From: Akkermansia muciniphila
GTDB lineage: Bacteria > Verrucomicrobiota > Verrucomicrobiia > Limisphaerales > JADLHS01
DNA length: 32,360 bases
Assembly: GCA_945882065.1 (NCBI GenBank)
Contig: CAMCWI010000012.1
Span: forward strand, 1 to 32,360
Direction of reading: 5' to 3'
The translations under genes were made by a program, and so were the position numbers. Positions 9,701 through 17,859 of the stretch are shown here, one piece after another. The notes under the pieces are model-generated. The model worked only from the letters and a program-made list of their open reading frames with translations, was not told where the DNA came from and did not search any database. Position 1 is the stretch's first letter. The number at the start of each line of letters is the position of its first letter.

Positions 9701-11591
9701 AGGAAATGCCAATGACGTCCGTGATTCCCGCCAGTGCATAAACCGGCATTTGCACGGGCGCAGTATTGACGTTGTTGTCCGTGTCTAAGAGAAGTTCAAA
9801 GGTCTGGTAGTCAAACGTCGCGAACCGGCCAAACGGGTCGGTGACTTTGGTGATCAAATCCGGCGCGGCAGGATGCTCGTAGGCGATTGTCGTTACTTGC
9901 CCGATGGCATCGGTCAGCGCCACCAAGCGATCCCCGCTCCACGTCAATGTGACGGCGTTGCCGGCGGGGTCCACCACTTGGGTTAGGAAAACTTTTGCTC
10001 CCTGGCGCAAATTGAATATTTTTTTGGACCCGGTCGGAAAAAGCATTTCATAACTGTTCGCCCCCGTGCGCGTGAGTTGCGTTTGCTCCAACTGCTGTGG
10101 GGCGTATGTTTGGGAGTTCGTGTTGAACCCGGTAAATGTTCGCGCGCCCCCTCCTCCAACAAAATACTTCACATCCGCCAAGGGATTGAGCGGAGAGTCA
10201 GTAATATATGCCTCCCAATCGTGGGTCCAGCGCGGCCCCAGCTTGCGGGAAATCTGGCTGGGCTGTTGCACATAATCCCTATGGTTGAAGCGCACGGTAA
10301 AGTTTACGGGAGGGCCAACCGGCGGCTGGTAGCCCACTGGCGTATCGCGGATCTGCAGGCTGACAATCCCCAAATGAACACCTGTAACGGCCATCCCCAC
10401 GCCACCGCTGTTGGAACATATTCCACCCTGCTGATCTTCCGGGGTGTAATTGTCCGGATCAATTCCGCTCGTGATTCCTTTGCCCCAAATCGTTCCGCCT
10501 TCGGCCCCGGCCACGCTGCGCCAGCCGCGCGGCAAGTCTCCAGGCGGGATCAGAAAGTAACCACTGGTTTCCGCATCTAACGCTTGCCGCGTCGCCCAAA
10601 CCGTGTTGCCAAACGTCGGATCCTCCAAGAGATACCGATCCCCAACCTGCCGGACCAAGGCCGCATAATGCCCGACTTTCCAATGCACCACCGACGGGAC
10701 GATGAACTCGCCGCTGCGTTTCCGAAAGGCCATCTGGTAATTTAGACCACTGGACTTGGAGAGTTCGGCCACTTGGGTCAGTGAGAAGCCTTTCTGGGTG
10801 GAGGCAGAATTAAAAATCGCCATGCCATCGCCGTTGGACTCAGGTTCGCGCAATCTCTGAATGGACTGTAACGCCAGCGGCCCGCAGCGAAAGGAAACAC
10901 CGGGCTGATATTGCATCAAAGAAAGCGCCTCGCGGGCCAGGTTGATCCGCTCTGGGCCGCCGCCGAGGAAGACGCGCTGCTCAACCGACTTCAGCAGAGA
11001 TTCCAATTCCGGCATCCGTCCCAGCCGCGCATACAGTCCCGCGAGTTCGCAAACAGCGCGATCTGCCAGGAATTTGCCTTTGGCATCCGACGCCTGCTGG
11101 CCCAAGGCCCAAGCCTCCCGCCAGGCTTCCAGGGCACGCGAGTAGTAGGCGGCCTGATAATACTCCAGGCCAAGACCAGTGAGGAGCGCCGCCCGCCACG
11201 GCGACTCCGGATGTTGCGCCAAAAAGCCTGTGAGGTTAGAGAACTGATCTGGACTGGTCCGCTGGGCATGCGCCCCCAGCGCAACAGCCAGAGCCGCGTT
11301 TTCGGCTGGTGTTGGTTTGCCCCCGATTGGAACGAGCGGCTCGTCAAAAACTTGCGCCATGAAAATCTCCGCCTCTGACGGATTACTTGAAAAGTGTAAT
11401 CCTGTCCGGGGCGTTTCAACGTGGGGTAAAGTGCGGTTTGGAGAGCCGGCCGCCTGTGCCGCAGGCGTGAGCGGCGTCACCAGAGCCAGCACCAGATAGG
11501 GGAAGATGCTGACCGGCAGAAGCCGTCCATTTAGACTGCGGCATATAAACTTGTTGTAGCTCATTGGTAACGAGGCGCACTGGGCCTGCAA
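6720..11591 (-). CDS. RHS/YD-repeat protein with N-terminal C39-peptidase-like domain and unique C-terminal tip
   Basis: 1623 aa; many YD repeats; RHS core RARYAYDPYGRRTKLSGDLEADLGFAGMLWSAEVNLNLTHYRAYEPQFGRWLSRDPLKHAELEQGPNLYAYVGNDPVNLRDPFGL; N-terminal FRCGPLALQSI and HWKVGHYAALVRQVGDRYLLEDPTFG resemble C39 Cys and His/Asp motifs; predicted signal sequence. Confidence 0.9.
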   Translation of the reverse strand: MQAQCASLPMSYNKFICRSLNGRLLPVSIFPYLVLALVTPLTPAAQAAGSPNRTLPHVETPRTGLHFSSNPSEAEIFMAQVFDEPLVPIGGKPTPAENAALAVALGAHAQRTSPDQFSNLTGFLAQHPESPWRAALLTGLGLEYYQAAYYSRALEAWREAWALGQQASDAKGKFLADRAVCELAGLYARLGRMPELESLLKSVEQRVFLGGGPERINLAREALSLMQYQPGVSFRCGPLALQSIQRLREPESNGDGMAIFNSASTQKGFSLTQVAELSKSSGLNYQMAFRKRSGEFIVPSVVHWKVGHYAALVRQVGDRYLLEDPTFGNTVWATRQALDAETSGYFLIPPGDLPRGWRSVAGAEGGTIWGKGITSGIDPDNYTPEDQQGGICSNSGGVGMAVTGVHLGIVSLQIRDTPVGYQPPVGPPVNFTVRFNHRDYVQQPSQISRKLGPRWTHDWEAYITDSPLNPLADVKYFVGGGGARTFTGFNTNSQTYAPQQLEQTQLTRTGANSYEMLFPTGSKKIFNLRQGAKVFLTQVVDPAGNAVTLTWSGDRLVALTDAIGQVTTIAYEHPAAPDLITKVTDPFGRFATFDYQTFELLLDTDNNVNTAPVQMPVYALAGITDVIGISSQFAHQIVAGTNNSADLSLVSMTTPYGTTAFIKGQTGSTYEATRFVETIYPDGSRDRVEYNQNQNTNGIAHSDLSAVVPSGMNVFNSYLSARNTFYWSRNAYAQGSGDYSKAKIYHWLHSQNTAITAGILESIKEPLERRVWFSYPGQVSPYFVPGSSDRPTQIGRVLDDGVTQLYSFGYNRLGHVTNSIDPVGRELSYVYSTNEIDVLEIRQTRGTNNVLLARATYNSQHQPLTLTDAAGQTTTNTYNNRGQLLTTTNPKAETTTYTYDANGYLTVVDGPLPGASDVVTATYDDFGRLRARTSVSGYTLTFAYDAMDRLARVTYPDTTFDQYTYNRLDLVGVRDSAGRQTLFAYDNMRQLTQQTDPLGRVTRFDWCACGSLESLVDPMGRMTRWRTDVQGRQVSKQTGDGTKTRYLYENTTSRLRRVTDEKEQATIYDYNRDDTLKSVGYANVEGVTPGVSYLWDADYPRLLTMTDGTGTTLYSYKPITTVPIPGAGTLASIDGPLPDDTITFGFDELGRRVSTAINGVATLQTIDGRGRTVMETNALGSFTYGYAGNSRRVVAQTSPANQTTELSYFDNLQDRELQRITHKVGATKVSEFIYGRDVPAGRITSMSQQAGVSSPNLNTFGYDPVNQLLAVTVTNGGTRVSTYAYAYDPAGNRLTEQAGTSNYAASYNALNQLSTSTAQAVARTNEWDALDRLVTVTTAAARTEFTYDGLSRLASIRQLSNGTHVSLRRFVWCGDKICEERDDAGVVQKRFFDQGMKVESGPNAGNYFYTRDHLGSIRELLDATGAVRARYAYDPYGRRTKLSGDLEADLGFAGMLWSAEVNLNLTHYRAYEPQFGRWLSRDPLKHAELEQGPNLYAYVGNDPVNLRDPFGLSVKGTWEDFKKTAWDITDTSSNFWLDFFSAYYIRHEYRIANLRLPNRSGWLATPASRLSSSIGWAIGAGITVLTMTDCDTVEGIFSLVRQGKGGMANKYADRMYKQLETDL

Positions 11592-11725
11592 ATGACTTAG
11601 AAGGAAAAATCAGGGTGGATTACAGGAAATCTTCGGATTCAAACACTGAGACCTTGGACACCGTTTTTAGGGGAGGCTAATCATCAGGCCAACGGGGCGT
11701 TTCGCCCTAGAGCCCGAGTTTTGTG

Positions 11726-14700
11726 TCAGCGGTTCGTATCATCCAACACTTCTAAGGGCGGGGCGTCGAAGAGGTAAACGGAGTTGGTGCGGGTGGTCAG
11801 CGCCAGAAAGCGGCCGTCCGGCGAAAAGGTGAGGAAATCGCCCGCATTCGGAAAATCCCAGGAGACAAGCTCGCGCTGCGTTGGGATGTGCCAGAGTTTG
11901 ACTGAGAGATTCATATTCACCGAGGCCAAAGTCCGCCCATCTGGCGAGAACGCGACGGCTGAAGTTTCTTCCATGTGGCCGGGCAATTCGGCAACGAATG
12001 TGCCGGGCCGGGTCTTCCAGAGGCGGATGGTTCCGTCCAGACTGCCACTGGCCAAGGTCGCGTCGTCAGCGGAGAAGGCCAGTCCCCGGATGGTGTCGCG
12101 GTGACCCCTCAACATTTCTTCCCGACCGGAAGCCAAGTCATACAAACGGATCACACTCTCTTTCTGCGCGCCAAGGGCGAGGAAGCGGCCGCCGGGCGAA
12201 ATCGAGCCAGCACTGATCGGCGGCGGCGGACCTTGTAATAAATTCAATAGTTTACCCGAAGTCGCATCCCAAACCGCCACCCGCCCCAGTTGATCCACGA
12301 AGAACAGCGTTTTCCCGTCGAGCGTGAAGCCTTGATATTCCACGCCAGTGCTCTTGTCGTCGCAGTATTCCAATGGGATTGAGGTCACATTGGTGGAATT
12401 CGGAGTCACGACCGACAATGATTTTGCCCCGCGACCCCAGCGGACGAGCCGCTGACCGTCAGCGGTGAAGCTCATGGTGCGGCGGCCCTTGATTTCTTGC
12501 ACCGCACTCAGGTCGTTTAACCCGCGCACAGCGGAAGAGGCGGGGGCATTGGTCGTGCCAGTGGTGACTATCTGCTTGCCGTCTGGGGAAAAGAACGGAT
12601 GCAACGTGCCTTGGTTGGGGATGTAAGAAGTGGCAGGCGGCGCTTCGGGGGACCAAAGTAATACGCGGCGATCTTTGCCGCCGGTGGCGAGTGTTTTCCC
12701 ATCGGGGCTGAACGCCACGGACCAGACTTCATGCTCGTGCCCTCGCAGGACGGATTTTGTTGTCCCAGTTCGTAGATCGGTGAGGCGGACCGTTTGATCG
12801 GAGCTGGTCGTGGCAAGGACGCTGCCGTCCGCCGTGAATGCGGCATCCCAGACCTCCATAGTGTGGCCCAAGATCGCGCCCGGCGGATGGCCGCCGCGCA
12901 GGTCGTGTAGCACTGGAGGCATCGCGCGGCCCATGATCACCAATTGTTGGCTGTCGGGGGAAAATTCTAATCCCCGGACGGCATTGGTGGACTCGATGGT
13001 GCGGAGTAAAATGCCCGTGGTGACCTCCCACAGATCAACGCCTCGTTCCAATCCGGCAATGGCCAGAACCGATCCATCCGGTGCGAGCGCCGCGGTGCGA
13101 CCAGGTTTAGGAAACGTTCGGAGTTTTTCGCCGGTCGCATAGTTCCACACAGTCACCGCCCCCGGCGGTTGCCACCAATAAAAGTAGGAGACTTCGACAC
13201 TCGCGAGCAGCGGAGCGCTTCGCGCCAGCGACGCGGTTTGTCCCGGCAAGTGGCGGACGGGTTGCCACGTTGCACAATCCCAGATCGTCACGCCGCTTTG
13301 GCCGGCGGTGACTAATTGTCGTCCCTCTGGAGTGAAGGTGACGGACCATACCGCGCCAGTGGCGGCGGGAAGGGTGGTGACCAACGCGCGGCGCGCCACA
13401 TCCCAGATTTTTACCGATTGATCCTGGCTGCCGGTGGCCAACCATTGGCTGGTGGGGGAGAAATCCGTGCAGGTCACGATCCACTCATGTTTTCCGAGCT
13501 CCGCCAGCTGCTCGCCATGGCAGCGGCTCCAGAGGCAATACCATTCGAAGCCGCGTAAGTCCGACTCGCCCGCTTGCGGCTGCCAGTCCTCCAAGGTCCG
13601 GCGTGCGAGTCCGAGGTCGCCGCGTTGTAACGCCCGCGCGGCGAAGCTCACATCGCCCGCATATAAATTCAGCCGCACGCGCGCGGCATAATCTTCCGCG
13701 GCCCGCCATTGCCAGAGAATGCCGGCGAGGCCCAGTATGACCACGAGATGCAGCGCCATGGTGAGCGCGGCCAGCACAGGGTGGCGTTTGCCCCAGAGCC
13801 AGAGCTTTTCCAGCGCGGAAACCGCGCGCGCTTCGATGGGTTCATGATCGAGAAAACGCCTCAGATCGTCGGCAAGTTCCTGCGCGGAGCGATAACGCCG
13901 GCCTGGCTCTTTTTGCAGACACTTCAGGCAGATGGTTTGCAGATCCACCGGCACGCTCGGATTCAACCGACGCGGCGCGACTGGATCAACGTTCTGCACC
14001 TGAAGCAAAATGTCCTGCAGGGTTTCACCCTGAAACGGCGGGTTGCCTGTGATGAGGTGGTAAAGAATGGCGCCCAATGAATAGATGTCCGCCGCTGGTC
14101 CGACTTCGTGGCGTTTTCCCACCGCCTGCTCCGGCGCGATATAATTCGGCGACCCCAACACTTGCCCGGTGGTGGTCAAATCCGCATCGGTGCCGAGCAG
14201 TTTGGCGAGACCAAAGTCGGTGATGTGCAGCTGCGAGAACGCATCCAATAGCACGTTGGAAGGTTTGAGGTCGCGATGCAGCACGCCGCGTTGATGCGCA
14301 TATGCCACCGTGGCGGCGATGGTCTGGAGATATTCCGCCGCGCGCTGCGTGGGCAAAGGCTTCCCGCGAACCACTTCGGCCAGATTCGGTCCATCGATGT
14401 ATTCCATCGAGAAAAAGTGCTCCTGCCGTTCTGCGCCGACTTCATAGATGGCGACGATGTTGGGATGCTGCAACGTGGCCATGGCGGCGGTTTCCGTCCG
14501 AAATCGTTGGACGAATTCCGGGCTGGAGAAAGGGCCGCGTAAAACCACCTTCACAGCCACGGTGCGATTCAAACTGAGCTGCCGCGCTCTGTAAACCACC
14601 CCCATCCCGCCGCGCGCGATCTCCTCCAGCAATTCATAGTCCCCCAAGCGATGGAGCGCTTTTTCATCGGAGACGGGGCGGTTCTCTTCTGGAAACAACG

Positions 14701-14803
14701 CGGCAGCGAAGCCCAAGGACCCGAGACATTTTGGGCATAAGCCGCCGGCCGCACCGCTTAACAGCGGTGTCCCGCACTGCGGACACATTGATGCCGCGGT
14801 CAT
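11726..14803 (-). CDS. Serine/threonine protein kinase with N-terminal zinc-ribbon-like motif, TM segment and C-terminal WD40 repeats
   Basis: 1025 aa; CPQCGTPLLSGAAGGLCPKC; GGMGVVYRARQ, VAVKVV, HRDLKPSNVLL, DFGLAK, GSPNYIAPEQ; repeated LAFSPDG..LATGSxDxTVRLW. Confidence 0.95.
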   Translation of the reverse strand: MTAASMCPQCGTPLLSGAAGGLCPKCLGSLGFAAALFPEENRPVSDEKALHRLGDYELLEEIARGGMGVVYRARQLSLNRTVAVKVVLRGPFSSPEFVQRFRTETAAMATLQHPNIVAIYEVGAERQEHFFSMEYIDGPNLAEVVRGKPLPTQRAAEYLQTIAATVAYAHQRGVLHRDLKPSNVLLDAFSQLHITDFGLAKLLGTDADLTTTGQVLGSPNYIAPEQAVGKRHEVGPAADIYSLGAILYHLITGNPPFQGETLQDILLQVQNVDPVAPRRLNPSVPVDLQTICLKCLQKEPGRRYRSAQELADDLRRFLDHEPIEARAVSALEKLWLWGKRHPVLAALTMALHLVVILGLAGILWQWRAAEDYAARVRLNLYAGDVSFAARALQRGDLGLARRTLEDWQPQAGESDLRGFEWYCLWSRCHGEQLAELGKHEWIVTCTDFSPTSQWLATGSQDQSVKIWDVARRALVTTLPAATGAVWSVTFTPEGRQLVTAGQSGVTIWDCATWQPVRHLPGQTASLARSAPLLASVEVSYFYWWQPPGAVTVWNYATGEKLRTFPKPGRTAALAPDGSVLAIAGLERGVDLWEVTTGILLRTIESTNAVRGLEFSPDSQQLVIMGRAMPPVLHDLRGGHPPGAILGHTMEVWDAAFTADGSVLATTSSDQTVRLTDLRTGTTKSVLRGHEHEVWSVAFSPDGKTLATGGKDRRVLLWSPEAPPATSYIPNQGTLHPFFSPDGKQIVTTGTTNAPASSAVRGLNDLSAVQEIKGRRTMSFTADGQRLVRWGRGAKSLSVVTPNSTNVTSIPLEYCDDKSTGVEYQGFTLDGKTLFFVDQLGRVAVWDATSGKLLNLLQGPPPPISAGSISPGGRFLALGAQKESVIRLYDLASGREEMLRGHRDTIRGLAFSADDATLASGSLDGTIRLWKTRPGTFVAELPGHMEETSAVAFSPDGRTLASVNMNLSVKLWHIPTQRELVSWDFPNAGDFLTFSPDGRFLALTTRTNSVYLFDAPPLEVLDDTNR

Positions 14804-14882
14804 GAATTGAGGAGGACCACAAACATGCTAAGAAGAAATTTGGGCGTGCGATTTCAGGATATTTGGTTTTGTGGTTAAGCCC

Positions 14883-15659
14883 TCAGGTATTCAAGGCTGC
14901 GAATAAATGTCGCATTTCCTCTTCCACCTCCAGCGGACTGGAAACCGTATCTGCTACTCCGGCACGCACCAGTTCCCGATACCGCTGGCGCAGGCGATGC
15001 ACTGAGACGGCCACGGATTGGCTGCTCACTTCCAAGCGCTGGGCCACTTGCGCGTATTCGCCAGGGGCGGATTCGTTTGTCAAAAAAGTTTTCAGCACTT
15101 CGAACTGGCTCAATTTTCCCGCAGCGACCATCTCTGCGCGTAAGCGCGTCACCGCGTTGGTCAAGAGCGTCATCGCCCACCGTTGGTCATACAACTTGTC
15201 CGGGGACAACGCCGTGGCGGGTTCGAATCGCTGCCACTCCTCGGTAGCCATGGCCTCTAGAGAAAGAATGGGGCGGCCACCCCCGCGCTTGGCGGCGTTT
15301 GCAAAATCCCGTTCGTTGGACAGAAAATGCCCGAGGCTGGCCAGAAGGAAGGTGCGGAACTTGCCTTTGCGCGCGTCCACGGTCCGCAACGACTTCGATT
15401 CCAGCAACCGCGTGAAAAATTGTTGGGTGAGGTCTTGCGCGTCCGCCTCGCGGTGGCCCTTGCGGAGGAGAAACGCAAAGAGCGGATACCAATACGTGCG
15501 ACACAGCTTCTCTAGCGCCGCCGTGCCAACCGACGATGGTTCGGCACCCGCCTGCACTACCACACTCCAATGCGTGGTGGCAAATACGGGATTGCGCGCT
15601 CTACCAAGCCCCTCTCTTGGATCTGCTTCAGTCCTCCCCATGTGTGACCAGCGTAGCAC
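14883..15659 (-). CDS. ECF-type RNA polymerase sigma factor (FATTHWS group)
   Basis: 258 aa; FATTHWSVVVQAG, LCRTYWYPLFAFLLRKGHREADAQDLTQQFF, RLEVSSQSVAVSVHRLRQRYRELVR (helix-turn-helix); directly upstream of the kinase. Confidence 0.85.
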   Translation of the reverse strand: MLRWSHMGRTEADPREGLGRARNPVFATTHWSVVVQAGAEPSSVGTAALEKLCRTYWYPLFAFLLRKGHREADAQDLTQQFFTRLLESKSLRTVDARKGKFRTFLLASLGHFLSNERDFANAAKRGGGRPILSLEAMATEEWQRFEPATALSPDKLYDQRWAMTLLTNAVTRLRAEMVAAGKLSQFEVLKTFLTNESAPGEYAQVAQRLEVSSQSVAVSVHRLRQRYRELVRAGVADTVSSPLEVEEEMRHLFAALNT

Positions 15660-15732
15660 AAGTCCTTGGGCAGGAAAGTAAATATTCTACCGACAAAGCG
15701 CTTCGCCGCACGGGGAATAAGCCGACAACGCC

Positions 15733-16191
15733 TCAAACCCAAGAAAAGCTCTGCTGAGAGCCCTTAGGGTGTTTGCTAGCAGTCTGTCGGGCTTTGGCTT
15801 TCTTTGTTCGCACACTTTCACCATCGAACTCCAAGATGGTGGCGTGATGCACCAGCCGGTCAATGGCGGCCATAGTTGGCATCGGGTCTTTGAAGATTTG
15901 ATCCCACTTCGAGAATACCAGATTGCTGGTGATCATCACGCTGCGCCGCTCGTAGCGCTCGGCCAGGAACGTGAACAACACTTCCATCTCTTCCCGATCC
16001 TGCTGCACGTAGCCGATGTCGACCAGGCATACGACCGCATACCGGTCGAGTTTCTTGAGCAGTGCTTCGAGTTTTAACGCTTTCTTGGCGAGCAAAAGTT
16101 TTTGCACTAACTTGAAAGTCGGGATGAACAGCACCGTGTGGCCATGCCGCAAGGCGGGAAGTTTAGTTGTCGCTACAGGAACGCTCCCCAA
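15733..16191 (-). pseudogene. istB: IS21-family IstB helper ATPase remnant, truncated before Walker A
   Basis: LRHGHTVLFIPTFKLVQKLLLAKKALKLEALLKKLDRYAVVCLVDIGYVQQDREEMEVLFTFLAERYERRSVMITSNLVFSKWDQIFKDPMPTMAAIDRLVHHATILEFDGESVR is typical of IstB; no P-loop and no istA nearby. Confidence 0.85.
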
Positions 16192-16310
16192 GCGGCTTCG
16201 TTCTGTCGGGTGCTTTCGTCGTCAAGGCTGGAGAGGAGGATGTCGGCAAGCACGGCGCGTTCGGCAGGAGTGAGCTTCAACGCTTCTTTTTCCAGAATGG
16301 CTTGATCCAT
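16173..16310 (-). pseudogene. Truncated addiction-module antitoxin-like protein (TIGR02574/Unstab_antitox-like)
   Basis: Manual translation from 16310: MDQAILEKEALKLTPAERAVLADILLSSLDDESTRQNEAAWGAFL-stop (45 aa); reads like the N-terminal half of this family and breaks at the IstB junction. Below the ORF-track size cutoff. Confidence 0.7.
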
Positions 16311-16359
16311 GACCCCAGGATAAGGGGTCAATCGCCACGCGCAAGGTCGTTACTGCTTC

Positions 16360-16488
16360 AAACAAACTTCCCCGGATTCAGGATCGCCTTCGGATCAACG
16401 GCGAGTTTGATGGCGCGATGCAGGTCGCGGGCTTCTTGGGAAACGGCCAGAGGCCACCAGCGTTTTTTGGCGATGCCGATGCCGTGTT
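16360..16488 (-). repeat. 129-bp duplicate of the glcD-like gene 3' end (copy A, pseudogene fragment)
   Basis: Matches 17862-17990 with one visible mismatch; encodes HGIGIAKKRWWPLAVSQEARDLHRAIKLAVDPKAILNPGKFV-stop. Confidence 0.95.
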
Positions 16489-16554
16489 TGTCCGGCAATT
16501 TCTTCGTCGCGTCAATGCCGGGAGTTGGTAGAGGGTTCATGGTTGAGAGTGCAA

Positions 16555-17793
16555 TCAGGGGCGTCGTCGGTTTGCACCGCGTTGCTTTCGTTTCACGGAT
16601 TGATGGAGTTCGAGGGCGCGGCGGGTTTGTTCGAGTTCGGCGGTCAGGGTTTTTTCCGACGGCAACGCGAGGCGGTATTCGGCAGAGAGGATTTTGTTAT
16701 CGAGGCCGGCCAGCGCGTAGCGGGCGACGGCGTGGTCTTGCTCGGAGCAGAGGATCAGGCCGATGGGCGGATTTTCGCCGGGGCGCGTCCAGTGTTCGCG
16801 GGCATAGTTCAAATACAGATGCATCTGGCCGGCGTCGGCGTGAATGAGCGGTTTGGTCTTGAGGTCAATCACCAGCAGGCAACGGAGAGTGCGATGAAAG
16901 AACAGGAGGTCCACGCGATACCATTGTCCGCCGATGCGCAGCCGCCGCTGGCGTCCGATGAAGGCGAGGTCGCCCCCGAGTTCGAGAAGGAAGGTTTCGA
17001 GGTGGCGGATGAGGGCGTCTTCGAGTTCGGTTTCTGAGTATTCGTCCTTGAGGCCGAGGAATTCGAGGACGAGCGGGTGTTTGATTTCTTCCTCCGGGGT
17101 GACGCGGTCGGACGGGCGAGGGCGAGCGCCTTTGCGGAGCATGGCGGCTTTGTTGCGCGAAAGGGCGGTGCGTTCGTAGAAGAGCGTGGACATCTGGCGA
17201 TCCAACTGGCGCACGGACCAGCCGCCGCGCAGAGCTTCGGTCTCGTAGAAGGCGCGCGCTTCTGGCGAACGAGAGCGGCGCAACAGGTGAACATAGTGCG
17301 TCCAGGAGAGCGGAAAAACTTTTGACCATTCCATGAAGGTGAATTTCCGAATCACTGATTCGGAATTCATGGGGACGAGTGCGGCGGAAGATTTCCGAAT
17401 CACTGATTCGGAAATGTCGGCAGCGGCGGCGGGCGGCAAATTCCGAGTCGCCGTCTCGAAAATTTGCGCGGGCGAATAGCTGGTGTAAAACAGTCGCATC
17501 AATTCGAGGTGGTCCACCGAGAAACCGCGTCCGAAGCGTTTGTTCGGATCGGAGGAGAGTTTGTCGAGCAGTTGCTGACCGTAACCGGCGCGGTACTGGC
17601 CCGCCTGCTCGAACTCGACGATGTGCCGCCCGACTTGCCAGTAGGTCGCGGTCATGATGACGTTGACGGTGCGGGCGGAAGCGCGTCGGGACTCGTCCAG
17701 CAGAGTGACGAGAGTGTGGAGCAGCGATGGATAAGAGTCTGCTTTGCCTGACTTTGATTTTGCGCGTGCGGCTTTCATGCGGAAATGGTTCAA
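16555..17793 (-). CDS. DUF1016 / PDDEXK nuclease-domain protein (YhcG-like)
   Basis: 412 aa; VNVIMTATYWQVGRHIVEFEQAGQYRAGYGQQLLDKLS, RGFSVDHLELMRLFYTSY, LRGGWSVRQLDRQMSTLFYERT, YRVDLLFFHRTLRCLLVIDLKTKPLIHADAGQMHLYLNYAREH (nuclease core D..IDLK). Confidence 0.93.
   Translation of the reverse strand: MNHFRMKAARAKSKSGKADSYPSLLHTLVTLLDESRRASARTVNVIMTATYWQVGRHIVEFEQAGQYRAGYGQQLLDKLSSDPNKRFGRGFSVDHLELMRLFYTSYSPAQIFETATRNLPPAAAADISESVIRKSSAALVPMNSESVIRKFTFMEWSKVFPLSWTHYVHLLRRSRSPEARAFYETEALRGGWSVRQLDRQMSTLFYERTALSRNKAAMLRKGARPRPSDRVTPEEEIKHPLVLEFLGLKDEYSETELEDALIRHLETFLLELGGDLAFIGRQRRLRIGGQWYRVDLLFFHRTLRCLLVIDLKTKPLIHADAGQMHLYLNYAREHWTRPGENPPIGLILCSEQDHAVARYALAGLDNKILSAEYRLALPSEKTLTAELEQTRRALELHQSVKRKQRGANRRRP
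17345..17461. repeat. Array of three palindromic modules at exact 48-bp period inside the DUF1016 gene
   Basis: 17345-17365 and 17393-17413 are both ttccgaatcactgattcggaa (perfect 10-bp arms, 1-bp centre; second extends to 12-bp arms at 17391-17415); 17441-17461 ttccgagtcgccgtctcgaaa is a degenerate third copy. Spacers of 27 bp differ. Confidence 0.9.
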
Positions 17794-17859
17794 CGATGAC
17801 TACCAAACGGAGAATTGATTTTCGTCTTCACGTTTTCGTCTATCTTGATCAGTAGCCGC

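Noticed and set aside
16358-16540. 60-aa ORF as an independent gene
   Set aside because: Its C-terminal 42 residues are the duplicated glcD-like 3' end; better explained as a truncated duplicate.
17345-17461. CRISPR array
   Set aside because: Repeat-spacer geometry (21 + 27 bp) looks CRISPR-like, but there are only three units, they are inside an ORF in frame, and no cas genes are present; treated as a coding palindromic array instead.
16865-17806. 313-aa minus-strand ORF overlapping DUF1016
   Set aside because: Arg/Pro-rich shadow frame of the DUF1016 gene.
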